From Candidatus Nitrosotalea okcheonensis (lineage in GTDB: Archaea; Thermoproteota; Nitrososphaeria; Nitrososphaerales; Nitrosopumilaceae), in contig NZ_LT841358.1 in the NCBI RefSeq assembly GCF_900177045.1, positions 513,073 through 577,072 of the forward strand: a stretch of DNA of 64,000 nt. The letters are read 5' to 3'. Positions 49,672 to 59,760 of this stretch are shown here, one piece after another (position 1 is the stretch's first letter; each line of letters starts with the position of its first letter). Made by a program: the position numbers and the translations under genes. The notes beneath the pieces are model-generated. The model was not told where the DNA came from. It searched no databases and was given only the letters and a program-made list of their open reading frames with translations.

Positions 49672-51051
49672 ATGAAAAAAACAATTCCAACCATTGCCTT
49701 GATTGTTTTATTTTCATGGTCTGTTTTTGTACCAACAGTAGTTCCTGCTTTTGCAACAGGCCAATTTTTGCAAATGCCAATAAGAGTTCATCATGGTCCA
49801 ATAATTTGTGCCATAGAACCACATGCAGATCCAAATTTTCCAACTGTTGGAAAACAATTACTGGATGAAACAGAATATGCAGTGATTGACTGGAAGGCAA
49901 AATTAAACCAAGGTCTTGGAAGACATCCAGTTTGGAACATCACTCTAGTCAAGGTTCCAATTTCTCAGCAAAATAGTTTTAATTATACAGAGTGTGATAT
50001 TACAATAAAATATTTTCCACAGCCACAAAAAAATTCTAATGGATTTATTGCTACAGGGGTAACAATACCAAACTTTGAAACTGGTAAAACCAACATTGAG
50101 ATTTATTATTTAGACGTAGAGCCAAACTGGATCAAAAAAGAATGGACGGTCGGCGGCCAGATGTATTATACATATGTAGACGAGCCACAATATACAGGTC
50201 TTGTTGCCACAAGTACACAGTTAGATTCCACCATCAGGCATGAGATTGGCCACTCATTTGGTCTTGGACATTATATTGTACCATATGACAGATTACGCAA
50301 CATCATCAATGGGTTAGAGGACATGCCATCAATCATGATAGACGCAGTAACTATTCTTGGTGTAAAACATTACGATATAACACCACTTGATGTTGCCCAA
50401 GTCAAATCAACATACGGTGATGGAGGATTTGACAATCCAATACAGAAAAAAGATTACCACCACATGGTACATCAGATTAGCATGTCCAAGCAGTATTACC
50501 AACCAGGTGAGGAAGTAACATTGGATGTCAATACCGGCATGTTTGATGACAAGTCATTTGCAGAAATTCTCGTAATTGATTCCAATAATACCATGATAGA
50601 AAATATTGGAATTTCAAAATTAAACTCCACAATACCATTAGGAAATGCATACCAGAAAAACGAAAAATATCTTGCAGAAATGATCAATCCAATTACCGGA
50701 GACTGGGATTTTGCCAGTTTTACTGTTGGAGTTCCGATTTCACAGATAACAAATATGAATCAAAATATTCCAGTCTTACAGACACAGATTCCATCATGGG
50801 TAAAAAACAATGCAAAACTATGGTCTCAGAATTTGATTCCAGATGAAGAGTTTGTAAAAGGACTCGAATTTTTGTCAGTCCAAGGCATGATAAAGATACC
50901 TCATAGTATAGATGAAAACAATCTGGGTCGCATTCCAGTATGGATAAAGACAGCTGCAAAATTGTGGTCAACCGGAGAAATATCAGACGATGAGTTTGTC
51001 AGAGGACTCCAATATTTGACAGACAATGGGATCATTCCAGCTCAAAAATAG
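49672..51051 (+). CDS. Secreted matrixin-type zinc metalloprotease
   Basis: A 459-residue exported protease. A signal peptide (residues 1-29) precedes the catalytic domain with HEIGHSFGLGH (H190, E191, H194, H200), the HExxHxxGxxH zinc motif, and a Met-turn candidate at MPSIMID (about 223-229). A beta-rich domain follows (about 260-360). The C-terminus has two copies of a ~35-residue module (PSWVKNNAKLWSQNLIPDEE and PVWIKTAAKLWSTGEISDDE) also found twice in the protein at 53530-54435. It probably cleaves surface or extracellular proteins. ATG at 49672. Confidence 0.88.
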   Translation: MKKTIPTIALIVLFSWSVFVPTVVPAFATGQFLQMPIRVHHGPIICAIEPHADPNFPTVGKQLLDETEYAVIDWKAKLNQGLGRHPVWNITLVKVPISQQNSFNYTECDITIKYFPQPQKNSNGFIATGVTIPNFETGKTNIEIYYLDVEPNWIKKEWTVGGQMYYTYVDEPQYTGLVATSTQLDSTIRHEIGHSFGLGHYIVPYDRLRNIINGLEDMPSIMIDAVTILGVKHYDITPLDVAQVKSTYGDGGFDNPIQKKDYHHMVHQISMSKQYYQPGEEVTLDVNTGMFDDKSFAEILVIDSNNTMIENIGISKLNSTIPLGNAYQKNEKYLAEMINPITGDWDFASFTVGVPISQITNMNQNIPVLQTQIPSWVKNNAKLWSQNLIPDEEFVKGLEFLSVQGMIKIPHSIDENNLGRIPVWIKTAAKLWSTGEISDDEFVRGLQYLTDNGIIPAQK

Positions 51052-51120
51052 AAAACCTAGACACAAAACAGGACCAAGAGTTGTGAAAAGTTAAATTGCA
51101 ACATTTTTAACGATATCTCA

Positions 51121-51441
51121 ATGTCGGAGCTAATCCATTACCAGATACAGCAGTTAATTGACAATGGACAGACAGTACAGTTGACACTTGCCGAAGATGT
51201 CCAGACAGAGCCAGTTTCTCAAAAGCAGCTGATGCTTGATGCAATAAACCGTAAATTAGACCCAGAACTACGAGACCAGATTGCTCCATTTATAGAGGCA
51301 ATACTTCAAGCCCAGCCAACTATTGCAATCAAAAGTTATGCCCAGACATCAATCACCATAACCATGCCCAAACGAAGATATGAAAAAATGGGCAGTCCTG
51401 CAGTAGGCCAAAGACTTGAAATTAACATGAGAAAAATCTAG
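51121..51441 (+). CDS. Hypothetical protein
   Basis: A 106-residue protein rich in Gln, without membrane helix or Cys. It combines helical segments ([20 protein letters not shown]) with a basic C-terminus ([20 protein letters not shown]) that could contact nucleic acid. The family is unknown. ATG at 51121. Its stop overlaps the end of the convergent DUF255 gene by four bases. Confidence 0.6.
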   Translation: MSELIHYQIQQLIDNGQTVQLTLAEDVQTEPVSQKQLMLDAINRKLDPELRDQIAPFIEAILQAQPTIAIKSYAQTSITITMPKRRYEKMGSPAVGQRLEINMRKI

Positions 51442-53465
51442 ACCAGTTTTTCAATTTCAGATACAGTCTCAAGAGGCAAGGAACATGTAAAATCCCTGCA
51501 GACATAGACTTTGGTTTTGGCGTCTTCAAATTCTTTTCCTGTAAAAAACTGCAGATCTTTTAGATTTTCAAGATCCTCTTTTTTAGATATCATGACAAGA
51601 ATTGCTTCTGGTATGAATTTTTTTAAGAGATAATTTTTAATATTATGATTTATCGTGTTTACCAGTGTAATTTCTACTGGCTTTTGCAGGTATGCATACA
51701 TTGTATTTAGCAATTGTCCAAACCCAAATGGATTTTCCGCAGCCATCACTGCAAGTGATTCCATGACTTTGATAGATATGTCAAGATATTTTTTTTCTTG
51801 TGTGAGATGATATAGCCGCAGCATAACCCATGCTGTAACAGAATTCCCAGACGGCAGGGACAAGTCGTAAATGTTTTTTGTCCTTATGATTAGCTTCTCG
51901 TGATTGTCAGCAGTAAAGAAAAAGCTTTTTTGGTTTTCATCCCAGAAATGCTCAATTAAATAATTTGCATAATATACTGCAAGATCAAGATGTTTTTTTG
52001 ACGGTGCAATCTCAAAATAGTCAAGCAATGAATTTACAAAATATGCATAATCATCAAGATATGCCCTAAGCTTAGAGTGACCATTTTTGTATGTGTGAAG
52101 CAACTCGCCATCTCGGGTCAGTTGTGATTCAATGAATTCAATGCAGTTTGTGGCAGCCTGGAAAAAGTCCCACTCTCCTGTAACACGATATCCTTTGATA
52201 AATGCAGTAATCATGAGTGAATTCCAGTTGGTCATTATCTTGTCATCTCGGCCCGGTGGAACTCGCTGTACCCGTACTGCATAGAGTTTTTCTCTGGATT
52301 GTTGTAGAATTTGCTTTATTTCCGATTCACTCTTGCCAAAGTGAAATGCTATTGATGACAGGTTCATGTTGTTATACAAGATAGTGTGTCCCTCAAAGTT
52401 GCCACCATCTGTAACATCATAGTACAGACAGAAAATGTCTGCGTCTTTTCCCAATATCTCTTGGATCTCTTTTTTCTTCCAGACGTAGAATTTCCCTTCC
52501 TCGCCCTCAGAGTCTGCATCTTCTGCAGAGTAGAATCCCCCTTGGGGCGATGTCATATGTCCTAAAACATATCGCAGCGTGCCATTTATGACCTCAAGGT
52601 ATCTTGGATCTTTAGAAATCTGGTACGCCTCGGCATAGACCGGAGGCAAAAGTGCATTATCATATAACATCTTTTCAAAATGCGGTACTAGCCATCTGGC
52701 ATCAGTAGAATACCGGTGAAATCCGCCGCCAAGTTGATCATACATTCCGCCATTTGCCATTTTGGTCAGAGTCTTAAATGCAAACTCCTGAAACTTGGCA
52801 ATTCCAGATAGTTTAGAATACCTTAGAACAAAGGATATGTTTGATGCATTTGGAAATTTTGGTGCTTGACCAAATCCGCCATTTGTTGTATCTGCAATTG
52901 ATAATAAATTCATCGCTGCTTCATCAAGGATTGACCTTTCCAATTTGGAATCAAGTGAAATAGACTCGGTTTTTTGTAGTGTGTTGATAAAACTTTCAGC
53001 AGCTTGCTCTACATTACCAGGCTTTTCTTTCCAGGCTTGTGCAAGCTGTAATACAATGCTTCCAAATCCTGGCCTTCCATAGTTATCAAGTGGTGGAAAA
53101 TATGTGCCGACATAAAATGGTCTTTGATCAGGGGTCAGAAACACGCTAAGAGGCCAGCCACCGCTTCCAGTAGTCATCTGACAAACTTTTTGATAGATAT
53201 CATCAATATCTGGTCTCTCTTCCCTATCTACTTTGATATTGATGAAATTCTCGTTCATTGCTTTTGCAATTTCTTCGCTTTCAAATGATTCATGAGCCAT
53301 GACGTGACACCAATGACATGCACTATATCCTATACTTAGAAAGATTGGCTTGTTTTCTTGTTTTGCCTTGTCTAGTGCCTCTTCTCCCCACGCATACCAC
53401 TGGACAGGATTGTTAGCATGTTGTAAAAGATATGGGCTGGACTCTTTTATCAAATTGTTTGGCAA
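51438..53465 (-). CDS. DUF255 thioredoxin-domain protein (YyaL/SPATA20 family)
   Basis: A 675-residue protein of a family found in all domains. The N-terminal thioredoxin-like domain has [20 protein letters not shown] and [20 protein letters not shown] with CxxC; the remainder resembles an (alpha/alpha)6 barrel ([29 protein letters not shown]). No firm substrate is known; relatives have been proposed as sugar or disulfide enzymes. ATG at 53465. It is not preceded by the copper operator. Confidence 0.92.
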   Translation of the reverse strand: MPNNLIKESSPYLLQHANNPVQWYAWGEEALDKAKQENKPIFLSIGYSACHWCHVMAHESFESEEIAKAMNENFINIKVDREERPDIDDIYQKVCQMTTGSGGWPLSVFLTPDQRPFYVGTYFPPLDNYGRPGFGSIVLQLAQAWKEKPGNVEQAAESFINTLQKTESISLDSKLERSILDEAAMNLLSIADTTNGGFGQAPKFPNASNISFVLRYSKLSGIAKFQEFAFKTLTKMANGGMYDQLGGGFHRYSTDARWLVPHFEKMLYDNALLPPVYAEAYQISKDPRYLEVINGTLRYVLGHMTSPQGGFYSAEDADSEGEEGKFYVWKKKEIQEILGKDADIFCLYYDVTDGGNFEGHTILYNNMNLSSIAFHFGKSESEIKQILQQSREKLYAVRVQRVPPGRDDKIMTNWNSLMITAFIKGYRVTGEWDFFQAATNCIEFIESQLTRDGELLHTYKNGHSKLRAYLDDYAYFVNSLLDYFEIAPSKKHLDLAVYYANYLIEHFWDENQKSFFFTADNHEKLIIRTKNIYDLSLPSGNSVTAWVMLRLYHLTQEKKYLDISIKVMESLAVMAAENPFGFGQLLNTMYAYLQKPVEITLVNTINHNIKNYLLKKFIPEAILVMISKKEDLENLKDLQFFTGKEFEDAKTKVYVCRDFTCSLPLETVSEIEKLV

Positions 53466-53529
53466 TACACATCATACAAGAAAATTACAGTATTTGTATT
53501 AATCTCTTTAACAGAAAGAATAATGTTAC

Positions 53530-54435
53530 ATGTTTTCACGTCAAAATCAAGTAATGCAATCTAGTATGATATTTCTTGTTTTGTCAATTTTGGTATTGGG
53601 TGTTACAATACCTACAGGATATGCATTTTCACAACAGCCCAATGTGTGCAATCCTCATACCATTTGTGCTCATCCCGGAGACATGCTCAGATACAATATT
53701 ACAATAAGAGACATGAACAGCTCCCAGACATACAATTTTGGTTCCATGCCTGATGCAAACACCATCAATATCATACAAAGTCAGGACGACATCAAGGGTA
53801 TCCAAAATTCCACACTAGTTCTCAACCTAAAGACCGGCTTTGCGCATGGTGTACAAGATGCCAATGCAGTTCAGCCATTTCTTGAGATGTTAGCATCACC
53901 AATAGATTATAACCAGTCAGATACTTCAGTGACACCAGTTATAACAGACTTTAATGGATTCAAAAGAACTTCTCTTGTTGCGTTCCACTCTACTGAAAAC
54001 AGTACATCAAAAATTGTATATGATATTGAGACAGGAATTCTGTTAGAAGAGCAGTCCACATCAATTATTTCGATCAATGGTAATCCAGAAGTTATTAATT
54101 TTGCAGACAAGCTATCTGATACTAATATGATAAATTCAGACTCGGGTTCCACCAACACTCAAAGCCAGATATCAATACCAAAGTGGGTCAAAAATACTGC
54201 CAGATCATGGTCCCAAGGAGACATACGGGATTCAGAGTTTACAAATGCAATCCAGTATCTCATATCAAATGGCATAATGCACATACCACATGGTACATCT
54301 GGTGTAAATTCTTCCCAGTCAATTCCAGCGTGGATAAAGCAAAGTACTGGAATGTGGGCAGGAGGTCAGATTACAGACAATGAGTTTGTGCAAGGCATCC
54401 AGTGGCTTATTACAAAAGGCATAATCCAGGTCTGA
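53530..54435 (+). CDS. Secreted protein with C-terminal WxxG-EF repeats
   Basis: A 301-residue exported protein. A signal peptide covers about residues 10-35 (IFLVLSILVLGVTIPTGYAF). The middle is beta-rich with several N-x-S/T sequons. The C-terminus has two copies of the module seen in the protease at 49672-51051: PKWVKNTARSWSQGDIRDSE and PAWIKQSTGMWAGGQITDNE, each followed by a YL..GI helix. ATG at 53530. Function is unknown; the shared module suggests a common surface-binding role. Confidence 0.75.
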   Translation: MFSRQNQVMQSSMIFLVLSILVLGVTIPTGYAFSQQPNVCNPHTICAHPGDMLRYNITIRDMNSSQTYNFGSMPDANTINIIQSQDDIKGIQNSTLVLNLKTGFAHGVQDANAVQPFLEMLASPIDYNQSDTSVTPVITDFNGFKRTSLVAFHSTENSTSKIVYDIETGILLEEQSTSIISINGNPEVINFADKLSDTNMINSDSGSTNTQSQISIPKWVKNTARSWSQGDIRDSEFTNAIQYLISNGIMHIPHGTSGVNSSQSIPAWIKQSTGMWAGGQITDNEFVQGIQWLITKGIIQV

Positions 54436-54473
54436 AACCAGCAAGTTAAATAAAACAAGGAAATGTTTCAGTT

Positions 54474-54626
54474 ATGAATTGTAAGAGGTGTCATCATACA
54501 AGTGACGCGCATATGCCATCTGAAGAAAGCAAGTCTCTAGTAAAATTTGGCAAGTGCATCATAAGGACTTGCGCATGTTCACAATTTATCGAGCCCATTG
54601 AAGAGATTGACGATGATCTAGTCTAA
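54474..54626 (+). CDS. Small Cys-rich protein
   Basis: A 50-residue protein: MNCKRCHHTSDAH at the start (C3, C6, H7, H8, H13) and CIIRTCACSQFIEP further on (C28, C33, C35), then an acidic tail. The spacing fits one zinc site. ATG at 54474. Too short for most gene finders; the Cys pattern and acidic end support it. Confidence 0.6.
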   Translation: MNCKRCHHTSDAHMPSEESKSLVKFGKCIIRTCACSQFIEPIEEIDDDLV

Positions 54627-54629
54627 GTT

Positions 54630-55670
54630 TTATTTAGTGACAGTATTTATTTTGAGATTTTCTGACAGGGAGATTGTTTTTGCATTGTTTGAAGTAGTGT
54701 TTGAAATTGTCATTGTGTGATTTGAGGAACCAGTTGCTGTAGCATTTGCAGTCATAGAAATAGTATCTGCCTTAGTCTCAGCAGTCATGTTTGATTTTGT
54801 ACTATTACCAGTGGAAGTACTTGTGTTAATCGTCATCTTCCCTGTAGAATTTACAGTTGCGTTAACCGGGGCTACAACACTTGTACTGGTTGTCATTTTT
54901 ACAGTAGCATTTACCACAGTTGCGTTAACAGGAGATGCAATACTTGTAGTATTTTGTATAACAGGAGCAGGTGGTGGAGGAGGAATTAATTTTGGCGGTG
55001 TTGATGTAATCTGGTTAATATTTTCAGATTCTAGAGTCGGAGTATAACTTGAGCCAAGTATCTGCTTGAGGTTGTCATCAAACGATGAAGTAAATGTAAG
55101 TATCCGTACTTGAGGATCAGCATTTGCTGTCGCGTATCTTGCAGAATCATTAGTTGCTGCACCAAGTGAAGGGTCCAGTGTTTGAGGAGAAAGCCTTGCA
55201 CCAACAGGCATCATAGTGTTAAATGACACAATATTATACCCAGAAGTAGGAGTCATTGCATACACCTCTGCAAGAGAGACTGAGTTTGTATTGTTTACAG
55301 TTGATGTGTCAAAGATTAGGACTTGGCCTTTCTGACCGTTGTAATTTGGCATGTATTGATTTCTCAGTTGTACGGCATCAGCAAAGTTGCTTGCAGCACC
55401 CAAGAGTTGAATCTTGGCACCTACTGGTTGAGTATAATCAAATGCAACTATCGTGTAACCGTGTTTTGGCGTCATGGCAGTAATCTCTTGTTTTGCCATT
55501 ATGTCACCTGAAAAATGATAATTGCCACCTATTTCCAACACCAATAAACCGATGAGTACTAGAGATACTGAAATTACAATTAGTGAATAACCGACTTTTC
55601 TATAATTGTGAGGATTTTTGTCTTTTACAACCGGTGGTGTGCTGTTCGATGGTTCGGGAGTATGAGACAT
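54630..55670 (-). CDS. Membrane-anchored surface protein with Thr/Asn-rich stalk
   Basis: A 346-residue protein: cytoplasmic N-terminus, one helix (about 29-48), then two related segments (AMTPKHGYTIVAFDYTQPVG at ~64-83, and AMTPTSGYNIVSFNTMMPVG at ~137-156) each followed by a beta/helix stretch; a PPPPPAP turn at ~232; and a ~110-residue tail made of Thr, Ser, Asn, Val with many N-x-S/T sequons. This looks like a glycosylated stalk projecting from the cell. Which end carries the function is unclear. ATG at 55670. Confidence 0.7.
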   Translation of the reverse strand: MSHTPEPSNSTPPVVKDKNPHNYRKVGYSLIVISVSLVLIGLLVLEIGGNYHFSGDIMAKQEITAMTPKHGYTIVAFDYTQPVGAKIQLLGAASNFADAVQLRNQYMPNYNGQKGQVLIFDTSTVNNTNSVSLAEVYAMTPTSGYNIVSFNTMMPVGARLSPQTLDPSLGAATNDSARYATANADPQVRILTFTSSFDDNLKQILGSSYTPTLESENINQITSTPPKLIPPPPPAPVIQNTTSIASPVNATVVNATVKMTTSTSVVAPVNATVNSTGKMTINTSTSTGNSTKSNMTAETKADTISMTANATATGSSNHTMTISNTTSNNAKTISLSENLKINTVTK

Positions 55671-55745
55671 TTGTTTCCCAACAATTGGGGGCTGAATTTA
55701 ATCTTTTATTGTCACAAAGATACAGAATACAATACTACGATAACG

Positions 55746-55979
55746 TCACTTTTTGGCTTGGTCTACTTTGAAGATCTGTATCATCATCAGATCTAGTGCT
55801 TTTTTGATGTGCTCTGACTCGTCAACGATGTGTTTTTGATTTTCTGCAAGTATCTTTAACACTCCCATCATGGATTTTTTTTCTCGATCAGTTGACGATG
55901 CCTCCAATGCACTTATTCTAGATATCAAAACATCTAGTTCTTTTTTGAGTTCCTGGCCATGAGACTTGGTCTTGTCCAT
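55746..55979 (-). CDS. Short coiled-coil hypothetical protein
   Basis: A 77-residue, charged, helical protein with heptad-like hydrophobic spacing (LKKELDVLISRISALE and LKILAENQKHIVDESEHIKK). No Cys or membrane helix. ATG at 55979, about 66 bases from the start of the divergent RidA gene. Unknown function; possibly an assembly or adaptor protein. Confidence 0.6.
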   Translation of the reverse strand: MDKTKSHGQELKKELDVLISRISALEASSTDREKKSMMGVLKILAENQKHIVDESEHIKKALDLMMIQIFKVDQAKK

Positions 55980-56045
55980 GGAGATGGTTTTTCATATCAT
56001 CATATATCAATATATTAAAATCACGACCATGCAAGAGAGGTTACC

Positions 56046-56501
56046 GTGATCGAAGAAAACCTAGCGTCATTGGGTATTTTGCTTCCAACACCACCCAAGC
56101 CTGCTGGCTCGTACATCCCAGTTGTAAGAACAGGCAATCTCATCTTTGTATCAGGACAAATACCAATGAAGGATGGACAGGTGCAATTCAAGGGACAGGT
56201 TCCAACAAGCATCTCCATAGAAGATGCTCAAAAGGCAGCCAAGTTATGCATTACAAATGTTTTAGCACAGATTAAAGCAGAGATTGGTACTCTGGACAAA
56301 ATAACAAAGATTGTGAAAGTTTCAGGATTTGTCAACAGTTCTCCAGAATTTTACGAGCATCCAAAAATAATCAATGCAGCATCTGATCTTTTGTTTGCAA
56401 TTTTTGGAGAAAAGGGAAAGCATGCAAGAATTGCAGTAGGAGTTGCGAGTTTGCCTCTAAATTCAGCAGTAGAAATTGATCTGGTAGCAGAAACTACTTG
56501 A
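56046..56501 (+). CDS. RidA/YjgF-type enamine deaminase family protein
   Basis: A 151-residue member of the RidA/YjgF/UK114 superfamily, which hydrolyses reactive enamines/imines from amino acid metabolism. Signatures are PPKPAGSYIPVVRTGNLIFV, SGQIPMKDGQ, EDAQKAAKLCITNVLAQI and RIAVGVASLPLNSAVEI. The canonical catalytic Arg may be the R in ARIAVGVASLPLN. It looks closest to the YjgF subgroup with a longer N-terminus (RutC-like). GTG start at 56046. Its end overlaps the convergent DHH gene by eight bases. Confidence 0.88.
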   Translation: MIEENLASLGILLPTPPKPAGSYIPVVRTGNLIFVSGQIPMKDGQVQFKGQVPTSISIEDAQKAAKLCITNVLAQIKAEIGTLDKITKIVKVSGFVNSSPEFYEHPKIINAASDLLFAIFGEKGKHARIAVGVASLPLNSAVEIDLVAETT

Positions 56502-57474
56502 GTTTTGAATTAAATTTTTTCAGGAATATGCCCATTTTTTCTTTCGGTATGACCGCACCACATGCTTTATCATGTCCCCCGCCAGAACCGCCAAGCTCTG
56601 TTGCCAATTGGTTTACAATCCTGCCAAGATGTATCTTGCATGACTTTGCACCTCTTACTGATACTGCATAGATTCCTTGTTCCTCCCGTAACTTGTATGA
56701 CACACCTACTTCTTTTCCGGACAAACCCAAGACAAAGTTTACTGCCATGCTTGCACCAGAGTCTGTGACTTCCATATAGGAGAGATTTTTCATTTTTTTC
56801 ATATTGTCTTTGACTTTTTGTATCACGCCAGAGATTCTCTCTGCTTGTATTCTTGCAAATTCAAACGTATTGTTTATCTGATGCGGGTATTTTGAATCAC
56901 TGAGCTCATCCACCAGATATAGAAGAAATTCCGGATCCTTTTGGTGGCTGGTAATTGTAAATGTGAGAACTGTCGCTTCCAGCAATACAAACTGCCTGTC
57001 AAATCTTTGCAACTGTGCAGCACCAATTGGCCTGTCTTCCATATAATCAGTTACTGCAGCACATGCTGCAAGAAAAGAGCCATAGTCTGACAATTTGGGC
57101 TTGAATGCATTATACACCTGAACGGTTGTACACTCGTTAATAGTATGAATTAGTTTCACTTTTAATGCCTTGATCTTCTTTTTTATGGATTCTTCAATAT
57201 CATGATGGTCAATGTATGTTATTGTTACCTTATTTTTTCTCAATGCCTTTAACAGTTCAATGAACTGGTCTTGATTTGACTTGCTCAGCCCAAGGTCACA
57301 TATGTATAATGTCTTTAGTTTTTCATCACTTTTTAGCGCTTCAAGCTCATTCATTAGTCCGGGATAGTCCACTAGCTTTGTTTCTCCGCCAAATGCTTTT
57401 CTGATTAGTGATGCAGAGCTTATGCCATCAGCATCTTCTTTATGTGAGACACAGACAACTCTAGTTCTTGCCAT
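56494..57474 (-). CDS. DHH/DHHA1 phosphoesterase (RecJ/NrnA-like)
   Basis: A 326-residue DHH-superfamily enzyme. Metal ligands are in VCVSHKEDADGISSASL (motif I), YICDLG (II) and ITYIDHHDIEE (the DHH motif); the C-terminal DHHA1 domain has GGSGGGHDKACGAVIP. Such proteins hydrolyse short oligonucleotides, cyclic dinucleotides or pAp; archaeal relatives act as nanoRNases or RecJ-like exonucleases. Exact substrate is not determinable. ATG at 57474. Confidence 0.9.
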   Translation of the reverse strand: MARTRVVCVSHKEDADGISSASLIRKAFGGETKLVDYPGLMNELEALKSDEKLKTLYICDLGLSKSNQDQFIELLKALRKNKVTITYIDHHDIEESIKKKIKALKVKLIHTINECTTVQVYNAFKPKLSDYGSFLAACAAVTDYMEDRPIGAAQLQRFDRQFVLLEATVLTFTITSHQKDPEFLLYLVDELSDSKYPHQINNTFEFARIQAERISGVIQKVKDNMKKMKNLSYMEVTDSGASMAVNFVLGLSGKEVGVSYKLREEQGIYAVSVRGAKSCKIHLGRIVNQLATELGGSGGGHDKACGAVIPKEKMGIFLKKFNSKLK

Positions 57475-57508
57475 GGATTATTCACGGGATAGAACACCCT
57501 CATTTAAA

Positions 57509-57739
57509 CTAAAAAACAGGCCTAGCCTTTTTCAAGCTCATATATGTTTTAAATTCCGCAACAAGTGTCTGATGCCCCTTTACATCTTGCAATACTACAC
57601 AATACATATCATAAAACGATATTCCAAGCAACCTAGACTCCCGGTCAAGATCAGAAATCTCTTGTAAGATTCTAGGATCCTTTGTCTCCACCACAAAATT
57701 ATCCACCATGCGTACAAATTCGTCATCCCACTGGCTCAT
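57509..57739 (-). CDS. Small helical hypothetical protein (paralogue of 59761-59967)
   Basis: A 76-residue protein starting at the ATG at 57739. MVDNFVVETKDPRILQEIS is followed by RLLGISFYDMYCVVLQDVKG, matching the pattern MVDELV...GITFYEMVFHVLHRH in the protein at 59761-59967. No cofactor or DNA-binding motif is visible. It is divergent from citrate synthase, about 135 bases away. The two paralogues flank the citrate synthase region. Confidence 0.65.
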   Translation of the reverse strand: MSQWDDEFVRMVDNFVVETKDPRILQEISDLDRESRLLGISFYDMYCVVLQDVKGHQTLVAEFKTYMSLKKARPVF

Positions 57740-57875
57740 TTCTAAGGAAAATAGGATAAATTTTGCTATAATTGCCAAAGTTGTTAGATTAGACCAACTG
57801 CTTAATTTTTTATTTACAAATTAGGATACTAACAAATTAGCAATAATTTAATACATATTTTTTCCATTATAACCC

Positions 57876-59048
57876 GTGCAGACAAAGAATATCGGACTTC
57901 GAAATATCGAGGTGGCAGATACCAAGATTTCTGCAATAGATGGCATAAATGGAAAGCTCATCTATAGAGGCTATGATGTTTTAGACTTGGTAAAAAAATC
58001 AACCTTTGAGGAGACAGCGTGTCTTTTGCTCAACGACGACCTGCCAACTCAAGATGTACTGTCTTTATTTTCAGAGAAATTGGTAACAACCCGTGAGATT
58101 CCAGAGGGCTTGGAAAAAATGTTAAGAAGTATGCCCAAGGCTGCAAATCCAATGGATGTACTCCAATCTACCGTATCCATGATGGCAGTGCATGATACCG
58201 AAAAAGTAGATGATAGGATAACTAACTATAGCAGGGCCATCAATTTGATTTCAAAGATTCCAATCATTGTGGCATGTTGGGACAGGATTAGAAACGGCCA
58301 AGAGATAATCCAACCGTCAAAAAAGCTAAATCATGCCGGCAATTTTCTATACATGCTTACAGGAAAAGAGCCAGATACAGAGACTGCAAGAATTTTTGAT
58401 ATTTGTCTGATATTGCATGCAGAGCACAGTTTTAACGCGTCAACATTTGCGGCACGCGAGGTAGCATCAACACGTGCAAATATGTATGCGGCAGTCAGTG
58501 CTGCAGTTGGTGCACTAAGCGGAGAACTGCATGGTGGTGCAAACTTTCAGGTAATGAAGATGCTCTTAGAGATTGGATCTGAGGAAAAAGTCGAACCGTG
58601 GATAAAAAACAGGCTGGAAAAGAGTCAGAAGATAATGGGCATGGGTCATGCGGTATACAAGACATTTGATCCAAGAGCAGAAGTTCTCCGAGAGTTGTCA
58701 AGAAGACTTGCAGAAAAGACAGGACAGCCATGGTATGCCATTACAAAAAGAGTTGAAGAAGTCACAGAGGAGGAGATGAAAAAAATCAAGAGTTCGGATA
58801 TTTTTCCAAATGTTGACCTGTACAGCGCATCAGTATATTACATGTTAGGCATCCCAATGGATCTCAACACGCCAATATTTGCAATATCTCGCGTGTCAGG
58901 GTGGACATCTCATATAATAGAAGAGAAATTTGCAGAGGCTGCACCAAAACCAATGCTTTACAGGCCAAAGGCAGTGTACGTTGGGAAATATTGTGGACCA
59001 TCAGGATGCGAGTATGTGTCCATCGAAAAACGCCTGACACAAATTTAG
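57876..59048 (+). CDS. gltA: Citrate synthase
   Basis: A 390-residue citrate synthase that condenses acetyl-CoA and oxaloacetate. Catalytic region signatures are HAEHSFNASTFAAREVAST, ELHGGANFQVMKML and GMGHAVYKTFDPRAEVL with their conserved His, and RVSGWTSHIIEE near the end. The length is that of archaeal/Gram-positive-type enzymes. GTG start at 57876. No TCA-cycle partner lies beside it; it may be 2-methylcitrate-capable, which sequence alone cannot exclude. Confidence 0.95.
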   Translation: MQTKNIGLRNIEVADTKISAIDGINGKLIYRGYDVLDLVKKSTFEETACLLLNDDLPTQDVLSLFSEKLVTTREIPEGLEKMLRSMPKAANPMDVLQSTVSMMAVHDTEKVDDRITNYSRAINLISKIPIIVACWDRIRNGQEIIQPSKKLNHAGNFLYMLTGKEPDTETARIFDICLILHAEHSFNASTFAAREVASTRANMYAAVSAAVGALSGELHGGANFQVMKMLLEIGSEEKVEPWIKNRLEKSQKIMGMGHAVYKTFDPRAEVLRELSRRLAEKTGQPWYAITKRVEEVTEEEMKKIKSSDIFPNVDLYSASVYYMLGIPMDLNTPIFAISRVSGWTSHIIEEKFAEAAPKPMLYRPKAVYVGKYCGPSGCEYVSIEKRLTQI

Positions 59049-59160
59049 ACAGCAATTCAATTTCCTAGTCTTTAGTTTCAAAAAAACACAGATGCATAAT
59101 GTATGCAAACTATAGAAAAATCTCACTGCGTCTTTAGATAGATCAAAAACAGTATAGATA

Positions 59161-59670
59161 ATGTTGGAAAACGCATTTGGAACAAAACCCATTCCTGGCA
59201 AAAGTATGCTTGCATTGGTGTTTATTTCCATCTTGTTTGCATCACTTGGCATATCAACAAGTCAAGCATTTGCAATGGGTCAAGCACCATCAACATGCTC
59301 CAACCGATATGATGGAACAATCACCGCCATGAAAATAATTGTAGGACATAGAACATATGATCCAATAACAAATCCAGATACAACATTTCAGTTGAGAAAT
59401 GACCGATCATATACGGTAACATTCACCATCCACACAACAAATCAAAGCTCTCAGAATAACACGCTTGCTGGAGACACATGGTATGACACCAGTTCTCCAG
59501 GATACCAATTAGGTGAGTGTGTCACAGGTGCAGGTTCAAATCAAGATGTCGCAGTGACTGTAACTGAAACACATCCAGGCAACATTGCACCACAGACAAT
59601 ACAGAATGTTTCATGGAAGACTCTGATGCCAGGAGATATAACATATAACATAAAATGGATCAATCCCTAG
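59161..59670 (+). CDS. Secreted hypothetical protein
   Basis: A 169-residue exported protein. A signal peptide (hydrophobic stretch about 15-38, ending SQAFAMG) precedes a beta-rich domain with a single Cys pair (C46, and Cys in LGECVTGAG) likely forming a disulfide, and several N-x-S/T sequons (NQSS, NVS). No family is recognised. ATG at 59161. Probably a surface or extracellular protein. Confidence 0.65.
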   Translation: MLENAFGTKPIPGKSMLALVFISILFASLGISTSQAFAMGQAPSTCSNRYDGTITAMKIIVGHRTYDPITNPDTTFQLRNDRSYTVTFTIHTTNQSSQNNTLAGDTWYDTSSPGYQLGECVTGAGSNQDVAVTVTETHPGNIAPQTIQNVSWKTLMPGDITYNIKWINP

Positions 59671-59760
59671 TATGTCACGGATGAGTCCTACCAATTTTAA
59701 TTTTTATTTGAGCAATCAAATCGGTGATAATATTTTTTAAAAATCAAGTGAATGAATTGG

